From Clostridia bacterium (GTDB taxonomy: Bacteria; Bacillota; Clostridia; Christensenellales; CAG-917): a stretch of DNA of 5,207 nt. Shown here piece by piece: positions 1-5,207 of the stretch. Made by a program: the position numbers and the translations under genes. The stretch covers positions 1-5,207 of the forward strand of contig JAFWBH010000045.1 of the NCBI GenBank assembly GCA_017507205.1. The letters run 5' to 3'. Within the stretch, counting starts at the first letter, position 1. Every line of letters starts with the position of its first letter. The notes beneath the pieces were generated by a model. The model searched no databases, was not told the DNA's origin, and saw nothing but the letters and a program-made list of their open reading frames with translations.

Positions 1-1743
1 GAAGATAACTGAAAGGTTTCTTTCCTTCTTGATCTTGTTGATGAGCTCAAGAATTTGTGCTTGGATTGTCACGTCAAGAGCTGTTGTAGGCTCGTCACAG
101 ATGAGGATGTCAGGGTTTGCAGCAAGTGCAATTGCAATGACGATACGTTGACGCATACCACCTGAGAATTGGAAGGGATATTGACGATATCTCTTCTTAG
201 GTTCAGGGATGCCAACCTCTTCCATAAGCTTGAGTGCTCTGCTCTTTGCGATCTTCTTTGTGACACGATATGCAACAGCTTGCGCCTTTTCCTTGAAGAA
301 ATCAATGAGTGCAACTGCTTCTGCGTCTGCATCATAGCTATCCTTGTTGCTAATTGCCTTTTTGAAGGTTTGTGTAAGCTTGTCTATAACTTGCAAAATA
401 TTTTCTCTTGACATTTCAAGATCAATTATCTTGGCAGGCACGACAGTATAGTCAGGTGTCTTGCCCTTTGCGACAATCTTGTCCCACTTTGCCTTTTCCT
501 TGGCATAGCGTTTTTCTTCCTTTGCGTTTGAAGGACCAGCATTAAAGTAGTTCTTGATTGCACGTGTAAGGCTTGACTTAAATGTGTATGCAGTTGAATT
601 TTTGACGAGAGCAAGTCTGTCAATTGATGCTTCAACTGATGCGATTATTTCGTTTGCTGTGTCTTTGCAGACCTTCTTGTCAAGTGTTTCATTCTCGAAC
701 ACAGGACGAAGTGACTCAATAAGATCAATTGTTTTTTGTTGATTTTCAATTGACACATTGCGTGAGTAAATCAATCCCTTCTTTGCGTCCTCGATGAATG
801 CAAGCATAAATTTCTCATCAAGATATTTGCGCAAGAACTTGTTCAGCTCTTCTGTGGGCATTTCGGGCAACTCATCTGTGCCGAATGTGAGGAAATATGC
901 CAGTGCAAAGTAGTTGGGAGAAATCTTGTCTACGCCCTTTTTAAGCTCTGCAAGGATGTTGTTCAAAGGCTCAACACAGGGTGTATAATCCTTTGCCTTG
1001 ACACAACCCTTTGATGCTTCCTTGAATGCGTCAGCAAGGTCAAAAATGATAGGATCACAAACATATTCGTGAACAGATTTTCTCACTGCGCTGACAATCT
1101 GCAATTTTTCTGAATTGAAATCGCTGACTGCATGCTTCTCAATGTGGAAAAGCAAGTCCTCAATGTATTCAATTGCAAGATTTGCATTTGTCTTTGCCTC
1201 GTTGTATTCAGATTCAAGCTTAAGATGAAGCTTTTCGAAGGTGTTGAAATCAACAGCTTTTTGACGGTTTGCCTTGCCCTCTTCAGAGCTTGCATCAACA
1301 CCCATTGCACCATTTATCGCATTACAAAGGCGTTTGATGGTGGTGTTGAACAATCTTCTTGACTCACGACGATTTGCACGATTTTTGAGAATCATTGCCT
1401 CGGTGAGCTGCATACCAATACGGTTGATGGGATCAAGTGCTGACAAGGGATCTTGGAAGATCATTGCAATCTTGTCGCCACGGAGCTTGTGGAATTCCTC
1501 TTCACTGATTTGAAGGAGATCCATTCCATCATAAATAATCTCACCACTTTCAACGATTGCATTTCCTGCTGAAATGCCAATGATTGCCTTGTTGGTGACT
1601 GACTTACCAGAGCCAGATTCACCAACGATTGCAAGTGTTTCGCCTTTATAAAGATCAAAATCTATTCCACGAACAGCTTGAACTTTGCCAGCATCTGTAC
1701 GGAATGATATTCTGAGGTTGTTAACTTCTAATTTCTTTTCCAT
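1..1743 (-). CDS. oppD: OppD-like peptide ABC transporter ATPase with a giant insertion (partial, 3' end beyond window)
   Basis: This is an ATP-binding subunit of an oligopeptide importer, acting on the cytoplasmic face of the OppB/OppC pore. The frame is open from ATG at 1743 to the left edge, 581 codons with no stop. Seen directly: Walker A GESGSGKS (residues 41-48), Q-loop IFQDP (95-99, Q97), signature FSGGMRQR (526-533), Walker B ILICDEP (546-552) and D-loop ALD (555-557). The H-loop histidine and the C-terminal cysteine-rich peptide-transporter domain would lie beyond the edge. FSGGM and the DPPTTALD-like context are typical of OppD/DppD. The start is supported by GGAGGG at 1751-1756, seven bases upstream, and lies three bases after the oppC stop. 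Oddity: Q97 to the signature spans about 430 residues, against about 58 in E. coli OppD. All nucleotide-binding motifs are intact, so a working ATPase is likely. The OppD rather than OppF assignment rests on gene order and motif flavour. Confidence 0.93.
   Translation of the reverse strand, partial: MEKKLEVNNLRISFRTDAGKVQAVRGIDFDLYKGETLAIVGESGSGKSVTNKAIIGISAGNAIVESGEIIYDGMDLLQISEEEFHKLRGDKIAMIFQDPLSALDPINRIGMQLTEAMILKNRANRRESRRLFNTTIKRLCNAINGAMGVDASSEEGKANRQKAVDFNTFEKLHLKLESEYNEAKTNANLAIEYIEDLLFHIEKHAVSDFNSEKLQIVSAVRKSVHEYVCDPIIFDLADAFKEASKGCVKAKDYTPCVEPLNNILAELKKGVDKISPNYFALAYFLTFGTDELPEMPTEELNKFLRKYLDEKFMLAFIEDAKKGLIYSRNVSIENQQKTIDLIESLRPVFENETLDKKVCKDTANEIIASVEASIDRLALVKNSTAYTFKSSLTRAIKNYFNAGPSNAKEEKRYAKEKAKWDKIVAKGKTPDYTVVPAKIIDLEMSRENILQVIDKLTQTFKKAISNKDSYDADAEAVALIDFFKEKAQAVAYRVTKKIAKSRALKLMEEVGIPEPKKRYRQYPFQFSGGMRQRIVIAIALAANPDILICDEPTTALDVTIQAQILELINKIKKERNLSVIF
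256..1353 (-). other. Insertion domain of about 370 residues inside the OppD helical subdomain
   Basis: Approximate residues 131-496 of the ATPase. The flanks match canonical OppD: QLTEAMILKNRANRRESRR before it, and SRALKLMEEVGIPEPKKRY then QYPFQFSGG after it. The inserted part is rich in Lys, Glu, Ala, Asn and Leu and reads as mostly helical, for example residues 169-204 and 300-322. It has five cysteines (140, 229, 247, 256, 359), with no CxxC pair. It shows no obvious signal peptide, membrane span, second Walker motif or known fold that I recognise. Codon choice (many GCA, CTT, AAG) looks like the rest of the gene. Boundaries are uncertain by about 15 residues, and the function is unknown. 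From the ABC fold, it should project from the helical subdomain on the cytoplasmic side. Confidence 0.8.
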
Positions 1744-1746
1744 TGC

Positions 1747-3333
1747 TTAGCCCTCCGTTCCTCTGAGTTGTGGGTTGAATGCATCTCTCAGACCATTACC
1801 AAACAGGTTGAAGCAAATCATCAACAACGAAAGGAATAGTGCTGGGAACAAGATGATGTGAGGATATGACTGCATAACTGCTTGTCCACCAGACAACAAT
1901 GTTCCAACAGATGTAATCTTGTCTGAGTTAAGGTTGACGATGTTCAGGTATGACAATGTTGATTCTGCGCCTATAACACCAGGAATTGCCAACACGCTCG
2001 ATGTAATAACCGTTCCAATTGCGTTTGGCAAAATATGCTTGAACATAAGTCTTCCATCTCTTGCACCAAGAGTGCGCGCTGCAAGAACATATTCTTGATT
2101 CTTGAAACGGTAGAATTGCATACGCAGTGTTTCTGATGGTCCAATCCATCCAGTGACGATAAATGCGAACATCAGGCTGGGTATTGCTCCAATCTTGTGT
2201 GCCAAGTGTAAGTTGAACAATGTGAATACCGCATAACTGGGCAAACGGCTGAGAATTTCGACAATACGTTGCATTGTAATATCGAAAACTCCACCATAGT
2301 ATCCTTCAAGACAACCGATTATTGCACCCACAACAAAGTTGATCGTTGCAACACATACTGCAAGAAGCAATGAGAATCTGGCACCAGCAGCAAGTCGTGT
2401 GAACACGTCTTGACCATATTGGTTTGTGCCAAACCAGAATTCTGGCTCATTGCCGTATTTGTATGTGAAGTAGTCGTATGCATTGACACGGATATACCAA
2501 CTGTTTTGCTTACGAATGCCATATTCATATTGGCGTTCTCCTTCTTCAATGGTCATTTTGCTGGTATAACCATCACGAGGGAGTCCTGTTGCCTCATCAT
2601 ATCCTCTAAACGCAATATACTTTGCAACAAAATCAACATCTGATCTGTCTTCTTTGACACCTACTGGAATGCCTTTTTTGACTCCTTTTGTGTCAAGAAT
2701 TTCATACCACATATTTGCATTGTATTGGTCAAGTGATGCTGCTTGATCCTTTGAAGCAACTGGGAATGCAGGATAGATAATTTGGATGTTGTGCTCATCT
2801 TGATACTTTTGAATTGCTGCGTATTCTTCATCAGTAACAGTTTTAAACATGTTGCCTGCTGTTGCATATGTATCGATTTTTACATCATAAAAATGTTTCT
2901 TTTGCTTCAGTTTTCCATACACAGTTTCTATGTCATAGTGATCATAGACTTCAAGAATTGGATTATGACCCGTTTCTTTTGCCATTGCCACATATGACCA
3001 ATACTCTGCTTCAGTAATTGTCACCTTTCTTGAACCATCCCAGCCAATCCACTCAAGGCCATGCACTTTGGGGAGATAGTTCGTGTAATCCTTGTCAACA
3101 AAATCCACTTCGTAGTGAGAAACCTCAACGCCAATGATTGCAAACAGGATTAACAATACTATAATTACACCTGCAACAATAGAGCTTTTGTTCTTGGCAA
3201 AACGGCGCATAGCACTTTGAAATGATCCAACGGGCTTTGTGTCAAACTTCTTGTCGTGTATTGTTGCGTCCATCTGGGCAAATTCAAAACTGCCAGCTGG
3301 AAATTTCTTATTATTCAAATCTTCAGTTTTCAT
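1747..3333 (-). CDS. oppC: OppC-like peptide ABC transporter permease with an enlarged external loop
   Basis: This is the second membrane subunit of the importer, pairing with OppB. It has 528 residues, whereas E. coli OppC has about 302. Seen directly: a charged cytoplasmic N-terminus (1-50), first membrane helix about 52-70, a long hydrophilic segment 71-298, then the family motif FGTNQYGQDVFTRL (301-314) and further helices around 320-343, 365-378, 384-397, 440-457 and 491-511. The EAA-type coupling segment is NQEYVLAARTLGA with KHILPN (412-437), which contacts the ATPase. The C-terminus NGLRDAFNPQLR is the classic OppC/DppC ending. The start ATG overlaps the oppB TAA by one base. The extra 200 or so residues lie in the loop that should face outwards, near where the binding protein docks. 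The permease fold after residue 300 is complete, so this is not a degraded gene. Confidence 0.95.
   Translation of the reverse strand: MKTEDLNNKKFPAGSFEFAQMDATIHDKKFDTKPVGSFQSAMRRFAKNKSSIVAGVIIVLLILFAIIGVEVSHYEVDFVDKDYTNYLPKVHGLEWIGWDGSRKVTITEAEYWSYVAMAKETGHNPILEVYDHYDIETVYGKLKQKKHFYDVKIDTYATAGNMFKTVTDEEYAAIQKYQDEHNIQIIYPAFPVASKDQAASLDQYNANMWYEILDTKGVKKGIPVGVKEDRSDVDFVAKYIAFRGYDEATGLPRDGYTSKMTIEEGERQYEYGIRKQNSWYIRVNAYDYFTYKYGNEPEFWFGTNQYGQDVFTRLAAGARFSLLLAVCVATINFVVGAIIGCLEGYYGGVFDITMQRIVEILSRLPSYAVFTLFNLHLAHKIGAIPSLMFAFIVTGWIGPSETLRMQFYRFKNQEYVLAARTLGARDGRLMFKHILPNAIGTVITSSVLAIPGVIGAESTLSYLNIVNLNSDKITSVGTLLSGGQAVMQSYPHIILFPALFLSLLMICFNLFGNGLRDAFNPQLRGTEG
1751..1756 (-). promoter_or_regulatory. 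Ribosome binding site of oppD
   Basis: The minus strand reads GGAGGG, seven bases before ATG at 1743, and sits inside the last codons of oppC. It fixes the oppD start and suggests translational coupling with oppC, whose TAA lies between the site and the ATG. Confidence 0.85.
2449..3111 (-). other. Extracytoplasmic insertion in OppC (about 220 residues)
   Basis: Approximate residues 75-295, between membrane helix 1 and the conserved FGTN motif. In E. coli OppC the corresponding stretch is about 40 residues. It is hydrophilic and rich in Tyr, Asp, Glu and Lys, contains no cysteine, and is therefore compatible with an exposed fold without disulfides. Two stretches resemble each other: VTITEAEYWSYV...GHN (104-124) and VTDEEYAAIQKY...EHN (166-182). 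From topology (N-terminus inside, one helix) it should lie outside the cell and could contact OppA or peptide; this is inference. Confidence 0.8.
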
Positions 3334-4289
3334 TATCTTGCCCCCATTCTAATTCTAGGATCGATGATGCTTATGCTTATATCAAGCACGATATTGGCCA
3401 AAAGACCAATAAATGAATAGAATGCTGTAAGCATCATAAAGAAGTTATAGTCGATATTGTTGATTGCATCAATATAGAGACCACCAAGTCCAGGTATTGA
3501 GAAAATTCTTTCAATGACAACAGATCCTGCGAGAACACCAATGAACTCAGCCAAAATTGATGGGAAAATGACAACCATCGCATTTCTCATTGCGTGGCGC
3601 ATAACTGCCTGTGATTTTGTGAGACCTTTTGTCCTTGCAAGGAGCATAAATTCATTGGTGAGCACTTCTGAAAGCTCTGCTCTTGTGCCTCTTGTATAGC
3701 CAGCAATTGTGCCAAATGACAATGACAAAATTGCGGGACACATTGATACAAACATGCTCCAGGACAAGTAGTCTGTGGATGCTTCCATTTGGAAGGGAAA
3801 CCAACCAAGCTTAAAGCAGAAAACATATTGCACCAAAAATGCATAGACATATGATGGCACTGAAACCATAATCATAACGCCTGTCGAGATAATGTGATCT
3901 TCTATTTTATTTTTGCGCAATGCAGCGAAAATACCAAAGCCAAGACCAATAGGCACTGCGATTATTGTTGTGTAGATATTAAGCAATACTGTAGCAGGAA
4001 CTTTTGATGCAAAGACATCTGCGACCTCTTGTCCGCGATAAATTTGTTCGCCAACGCCCCAGTCCCATCTAGTAAAGACTGCTTTTAAGAATATGCCGAA
4101 TTGTTCTATAATCGGCTTGTTGTAACCCAGAAGTTCTCGGCGCATTTCTATAAGATTTGCATCTTGGCCAAATGATTTGATGTCAGGCAATGGCAACAAC
4201 TTTATCAATGTAAAGCAAATAAGCAAAATTGCTGCATATGTAAACACCAACAAGCCAAGTCTTTTTAATATGTATTTAAACATATACAT
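3333..4289 (-). CDS. oppB: OppB-like peptide ABC transporter permease
   Basis: This is the first membrane subunit of the oligopeptide importer. Its 318 residues are the normal size for OppB/DppB. It begins with the typical YILKRLGLLVF helix (about 6-31). Further hydrophobic segments lie near 100-123, 133-158, 179-197, 239-260 and 283-309. The EAA-type loop is FMLLARTKGLTKSQAVMRHAMRN (214-236), followed by the family motif VVIERIFSIPGLGGLYIDAI (257-276) and the ending IIDPRIRMG. These are close matches to the OppB/DppB/NikB pattern. Two ATGs occur, at 4289 and 4283. The upstream one is preferred because GGGAGG at 4301-4306 lies 11 bases before it and 17 before the second. The gene is first in the BCD cluster, sits behind its own predicted promoter, and overlaps oppC by one base. 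It has no enlarged loop, unlike its partner OppC. Confidence 0.96.
   Translation of the reverse strand: MYMFKYILKRLGLLVFTYAAILLICFTLIKLLPLPDIKSFGQDANLIEMRRELLGYNKPIIEQFGIFLKAVFTRWDWGVGEQIYRGQEVADVFASKVPATVLLNIYTTIIAVPIGLGFGIFAALRKNKIEDHIISTGVMIMVSVPSYVYAFLVQYVFCFKLGWFPFQMEASTDYLSWSMFVSMCPAILSLSFGTIAGYTRGTRAELSEVLTNEFMLLARTKGLTKSQAVMRHAMRNAMVVIFPSILAEFIGVLAGSVVIERIFSIPGLGGLYIDAINNIDYNFFMMLTAFYSFIGLLANIVLDISISIIDPRIRMGAR
3341..3345 (-). promoter_or_regulatory. Probable ribosome binding site of oppC (atypical GGGGG)
   Basis: The minus strand reads AATGGGGGCAAGATAATG, so the purine block GGGGG lies seven bases before the oppC ATG, within the final oppB codons. It is a poorer match to AGGAGG than the oppB and oppD sites. 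Initiation probably relies on ribosomes finishing oppB at the TAATG overlap. Confidence 0.6.
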
Positions 4290-4300
4290 ATAGCGCTGTA

Positions 4301-4306
4301 CCTCCC
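4301..4306 (-). promoter_or_regulatory. Ribosome binding site of oppB
   Basis: The minus strand reads AGGGAGGT, with the GGGAGG core ending 11 bases before ATG 4289. That spacing is slightly long but far better than the 17 bases to the alternative ATG at 4283. The surrounding leader is very AT-rich and likely unstructured. Confidence 0.8.
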
Positions 4307-4350
4307 TATTTATTTATATTATATTTTACTTTTGTTATGTTTGATTCTAT

Positions 4351-4380
4351 GCGCGCGACGTGCGCACACGCACACGCGCC
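4351..4380 (-). promoter_or_regulatory. GC-rich alternating purine-pyrimidine hairpin in the oppB leader
   Basis: Thirty bases, 24 of them G or C, sit in otherwise AT-rich intergenic DNA. In the minus-strand RNA, GUGCG (4373-4369) pairs with CGCAC (4364-4360) around a UGUG loop. GCGCG (4379-4375) pairs with CGCGC (4357-4353), with one G-U wobble and one bulged U between. That gives about 11 base pairs. It starts roughly five bases after the predicted transcript start and ends about 45 bases before the ribosome site. There is no U-run after it, so it is not a terminator. A 5'-terminal stem can stabilise mRNA; that role is inferred. It may also be a protein or Z-DNA site. Confidence 0.55.
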
Positions 4381-4391
4381 TATTCTGTACA

Positions 4392-4420
4392 ATTATACTC
4401 TACAATATCACTTTTGGCAA
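4392..4420 (-). promoter_or_regulatory. Predicted sigma-A promoter of oppBCD
   Basis: On the minus strand, -35 TTGCCA (4420-4415, five of six consensus) and -10 TATAAT (4397-4392, perfect) are separated by exactly 17 bases. Transcription would start near 4385, giving a leader of about 95 bases to oppB. An A/T-rich block lies upstream (4435-4450). The promoter sits downstream of the oppA terminator, so it can drive the permease and ATPase genes independently of oppA. Confidence 0.8.
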
Positions 4421-4422
4421 GT

Positions 4423-4440
4423 AATATGGCATACCATATT
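4423..4440 (-). promoter_or_regulatory. Inverted repeat abutting the -35 box, candidate operator
   Basis: AATATGG and CCATATT form a perfect 7-base inverted repeat with a 4-base spacer. It ends three bases upstream of the -35 hexamer and is centred near -46 of the predicted start, a usual place for an activator dimer. I do not recognise the regulator. It does not resemble the CodY consensus. Confidence 0.45.
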
Positions 4441-4464
4441 TTTTTATATTGTAGTAGTTGTAAC

Positions 4465-4494
4465 AAAAAAGAGAGACCGAAGTCTCTCTTTTTG
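4465..4494 (-). terminator. Rho-independent terminator after oppA
   Basis: In the minus-strand RNA, AAAAAGAGAGAC pairs perfectly (12 bp) with GUCUCUCUUUUU around a UUCG tetraloop, followed by a further U. It lies about 20 bases after the oppA TAA. The lower stem is all A-U, so the U-run is part of the hairpin. The plus strand also carries a T-rich tail after the stem, so it could work both ways, though no converging gene is seen. Partial read-through into oppBCD would favour more binding protein than transporter. Confidence 0.85.
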
Positions 4495-4512
4495 TTTTTA
4501 TTCAGTCATGGA

Positions 4513-5207
4513 TTAATAAGTGAGTGTTCCGCCAACCTCTTTGAGGTATGCATCCCATTCTGCATCTGTGTAGTTGTATGTTGTGTAACGGATACCGCCA
4601 CGACCAACACCATAGATGTAATCTTCTTGACCATAGTTGATCTTGTATGACTTGAGTTGGACACTACCTTCATTCATCATAGGAATTGTTGTGTAGTTAA
4701 GAAGAACTACTTCTTCAAGTGCTGCAAGAATTTGGCTACGGACTGCATCTGGAACATTGCCGAATGTCCACTTTTGTCCGAGTTCTTCACAGTAGTCAGG
4801 ATTACCGAAGAGGAGACATGCCCATTCTGTAACTGAATATGTGTATTCTGTTGCATCATTTTTGCCTGTTTCATAGTCATAATCAAGTGTGAGTGTGAGG
4901 TCAACAAGATCCCAATCAACCCAACTGTCATATTGATAGCCATCACTGTTGTATGATGCATCAACATAAACTTCGAAGAGACCGTAAGGATCAAGGACGC
5001 CACCGTTCCAACCGAAGCCCCATGCTGTGTCACATTCGCCACCACTAATCTTGTCACCGAAGGTGTTGCCAAGTGTGAAGTTTGAGTCATATTCAAACTT
5101 GCCTTCAAGCTTTGTGCCCTTCATAAGGTTGATGAAGTTGTCCTTGAAGGTGTTATACCACTTGGTTTCTGTGGGGCTTTCTGATGAAGCACAATATGTG
5201 AGTCTAA
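4513..5207 (-). CDS. oppA: OppA-like peptide-binding protein, C-terminal part (5' end beyond window)
   Basis: This is the C-terminal 230 residues of a probable extracellular solute-binding protein (family 5) that would deliver peptides to OppBC. The frame is open to the right edge, so the ATG at 5124 is an internal methionine, not the start: residues such as SPTETKWYNTFKDNF precede it in frame. Supporting features are the position directly upstream of oppBCD, the acidic and aromatic-rich composition of a secreted protein, a WNGGVLDPYGLF segment (66-77 of the visible part) in the place of the family's W..D..DP motif, and AALEEVVLLNYTTIPMM (161-177), which resembles the family's late helix followed by IPL. 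It ends YTDAEWDAYLKEVGG near the TAA. Four cysteines occur (5, 58, 130, 139). The signal peptide and lipobox cannot be seen. The family call leans partly on context, and the ligand could be something other than peptide. Confidence 0.82.
   Translation of the reverse strand, partial: RLTYCASSESPTETKWYNTFKDNFINLMKGTKLEGKFEYDSNFTLGNTFGDKISGGECDTAWGFGWNGGVLDPYGLFEVYVDASYNSDGYQYDSWVDWDLVDLTLTLDYDYETGKNDATEYTYSVTEWACLLFGNPDYCEELGQKWTFGNVPDAVRSQILAALEEVVLLNYTTIPMMNEGSVQLKSYKINYGQEDYIYGVGRGGIRYTTYNYTDAEWDAYLKEVGGTLTY

Noticed and set aside
256..1353. Intein or mobile intron inside oppD
   Set aside because: There is no splice-junction Cys/Ser at the start and no His-Asn at the end of the insert. It does not interrupt a catalytic motif, shows no endonuclease motif, and has the same codon style as its flanks. 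It reads as a built-in domain.
256..1353. Assembly join or frameshifted fusion of two genes
   Set aside because: The frame is continuous, and both flanks fit one OppD in the correct order with no motif duplicated or lost. An assembly error cannot be wholly excluded from sequence alone.
69..1658. Several short open frames on both strands across this region
   Set aside because: They all lie on top of the continuous 581-codon oppD frame, which carries the ABC motifs. They exist only as out-of-frame shadows.
4318..4323. Second TATAAT on the minus strand close to the oppB ribosome site
   Set aside because: No acceptable -35 lies 16-18 bases upstream (AATCAA at best), and the leader is simply AT-rich here.
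4290..4512. Riboswitch, T-box or tRNA in the intergenic region
   Set aside because: Apart from the terminator, promoter, inverted repeat and GC hairpin, no conserved RNA core was recognised. The leader after the promoter is only about 95 bases and has no second terminator.
4360..4650. Open frame of 96 codons on the plus strand
   Set aside because: It runs through the GC island, the promoter and the terminator and then antisense to oppA, has no ribosome site, and its protein looks like no family. It is a chance frame.
5122..5124. ATG as the start of a separate 203-residue gene
   Set aside because: The frame continues upstream to the window edge with sensible protein sequence, and there is no ribosome site before this ATG, so it is an internal methionine of oppA.

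Overview
The window holds part of one minus-strand operon for an oligopeptide-type ABC importer of the Opp/Dpp family. In transcription order (right to left) it contains the C-terminal 230 residues of an OppA-like binding protein, complete oppB (318 aa), complete oppC (528 aa), and the first 581 residues of oppD. oppA is cut by the right edge and oppD by the left edge. A second ATPase gene (oppF) would be expected beyond the left edge but cannot be seen. AT-rich DNA, strong GGAGG-type ribosome sites, tight gene spacing, TAA stops and ordinary TGG tryptophan codons suggest a low-GC Gram-positive, probably an uncultured or gut-type clostridium (Bacillota). That placement is an inference.

Layout: 4513-5207, 3' part of oppA; 4290-4512, a regulatory intergenic region; 3333-4289, oppB; 1747-3333, oppC; 1-1743, oppD. 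oppB and oppC share one base (TAATG), and oppC and oppD are three bases apart, so the three should be co-transcribed and translationally coupled. The intergenic region holds a UUCG-loop terminator after oppA, an inverted repeat, a near-consensus sigma-A promoter (TTGCCA, 17 bp, TATAAT), an unusually GC-rich alternating purine-pyrimidine hairpin at the predicted 5' end of the new transcript, and the oppB ribosome site. The membrane and ATPase genes can therefore be expressed separately from the binding protein.

OppA would capture peptide outside the cell, OppB and OppC form the membrane pore, and OppD (with an unseen OppF) hydrolyses ATP. The core motifs of each visible subunit are intact. The unusual part is two large in-frame insertions. 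OppD carries about 370 extra residues between its Q-loop and its ABC signature, where the family normally has about 58 residues in total. OppC carries about 200 extra residues in the external loop after its first membrane helix. OppB has no such insertion. The inserts are the strongest candidates for undescribed biology here. The rest is an ordinary peptide uptake operon, and nothing else system-like was seen.
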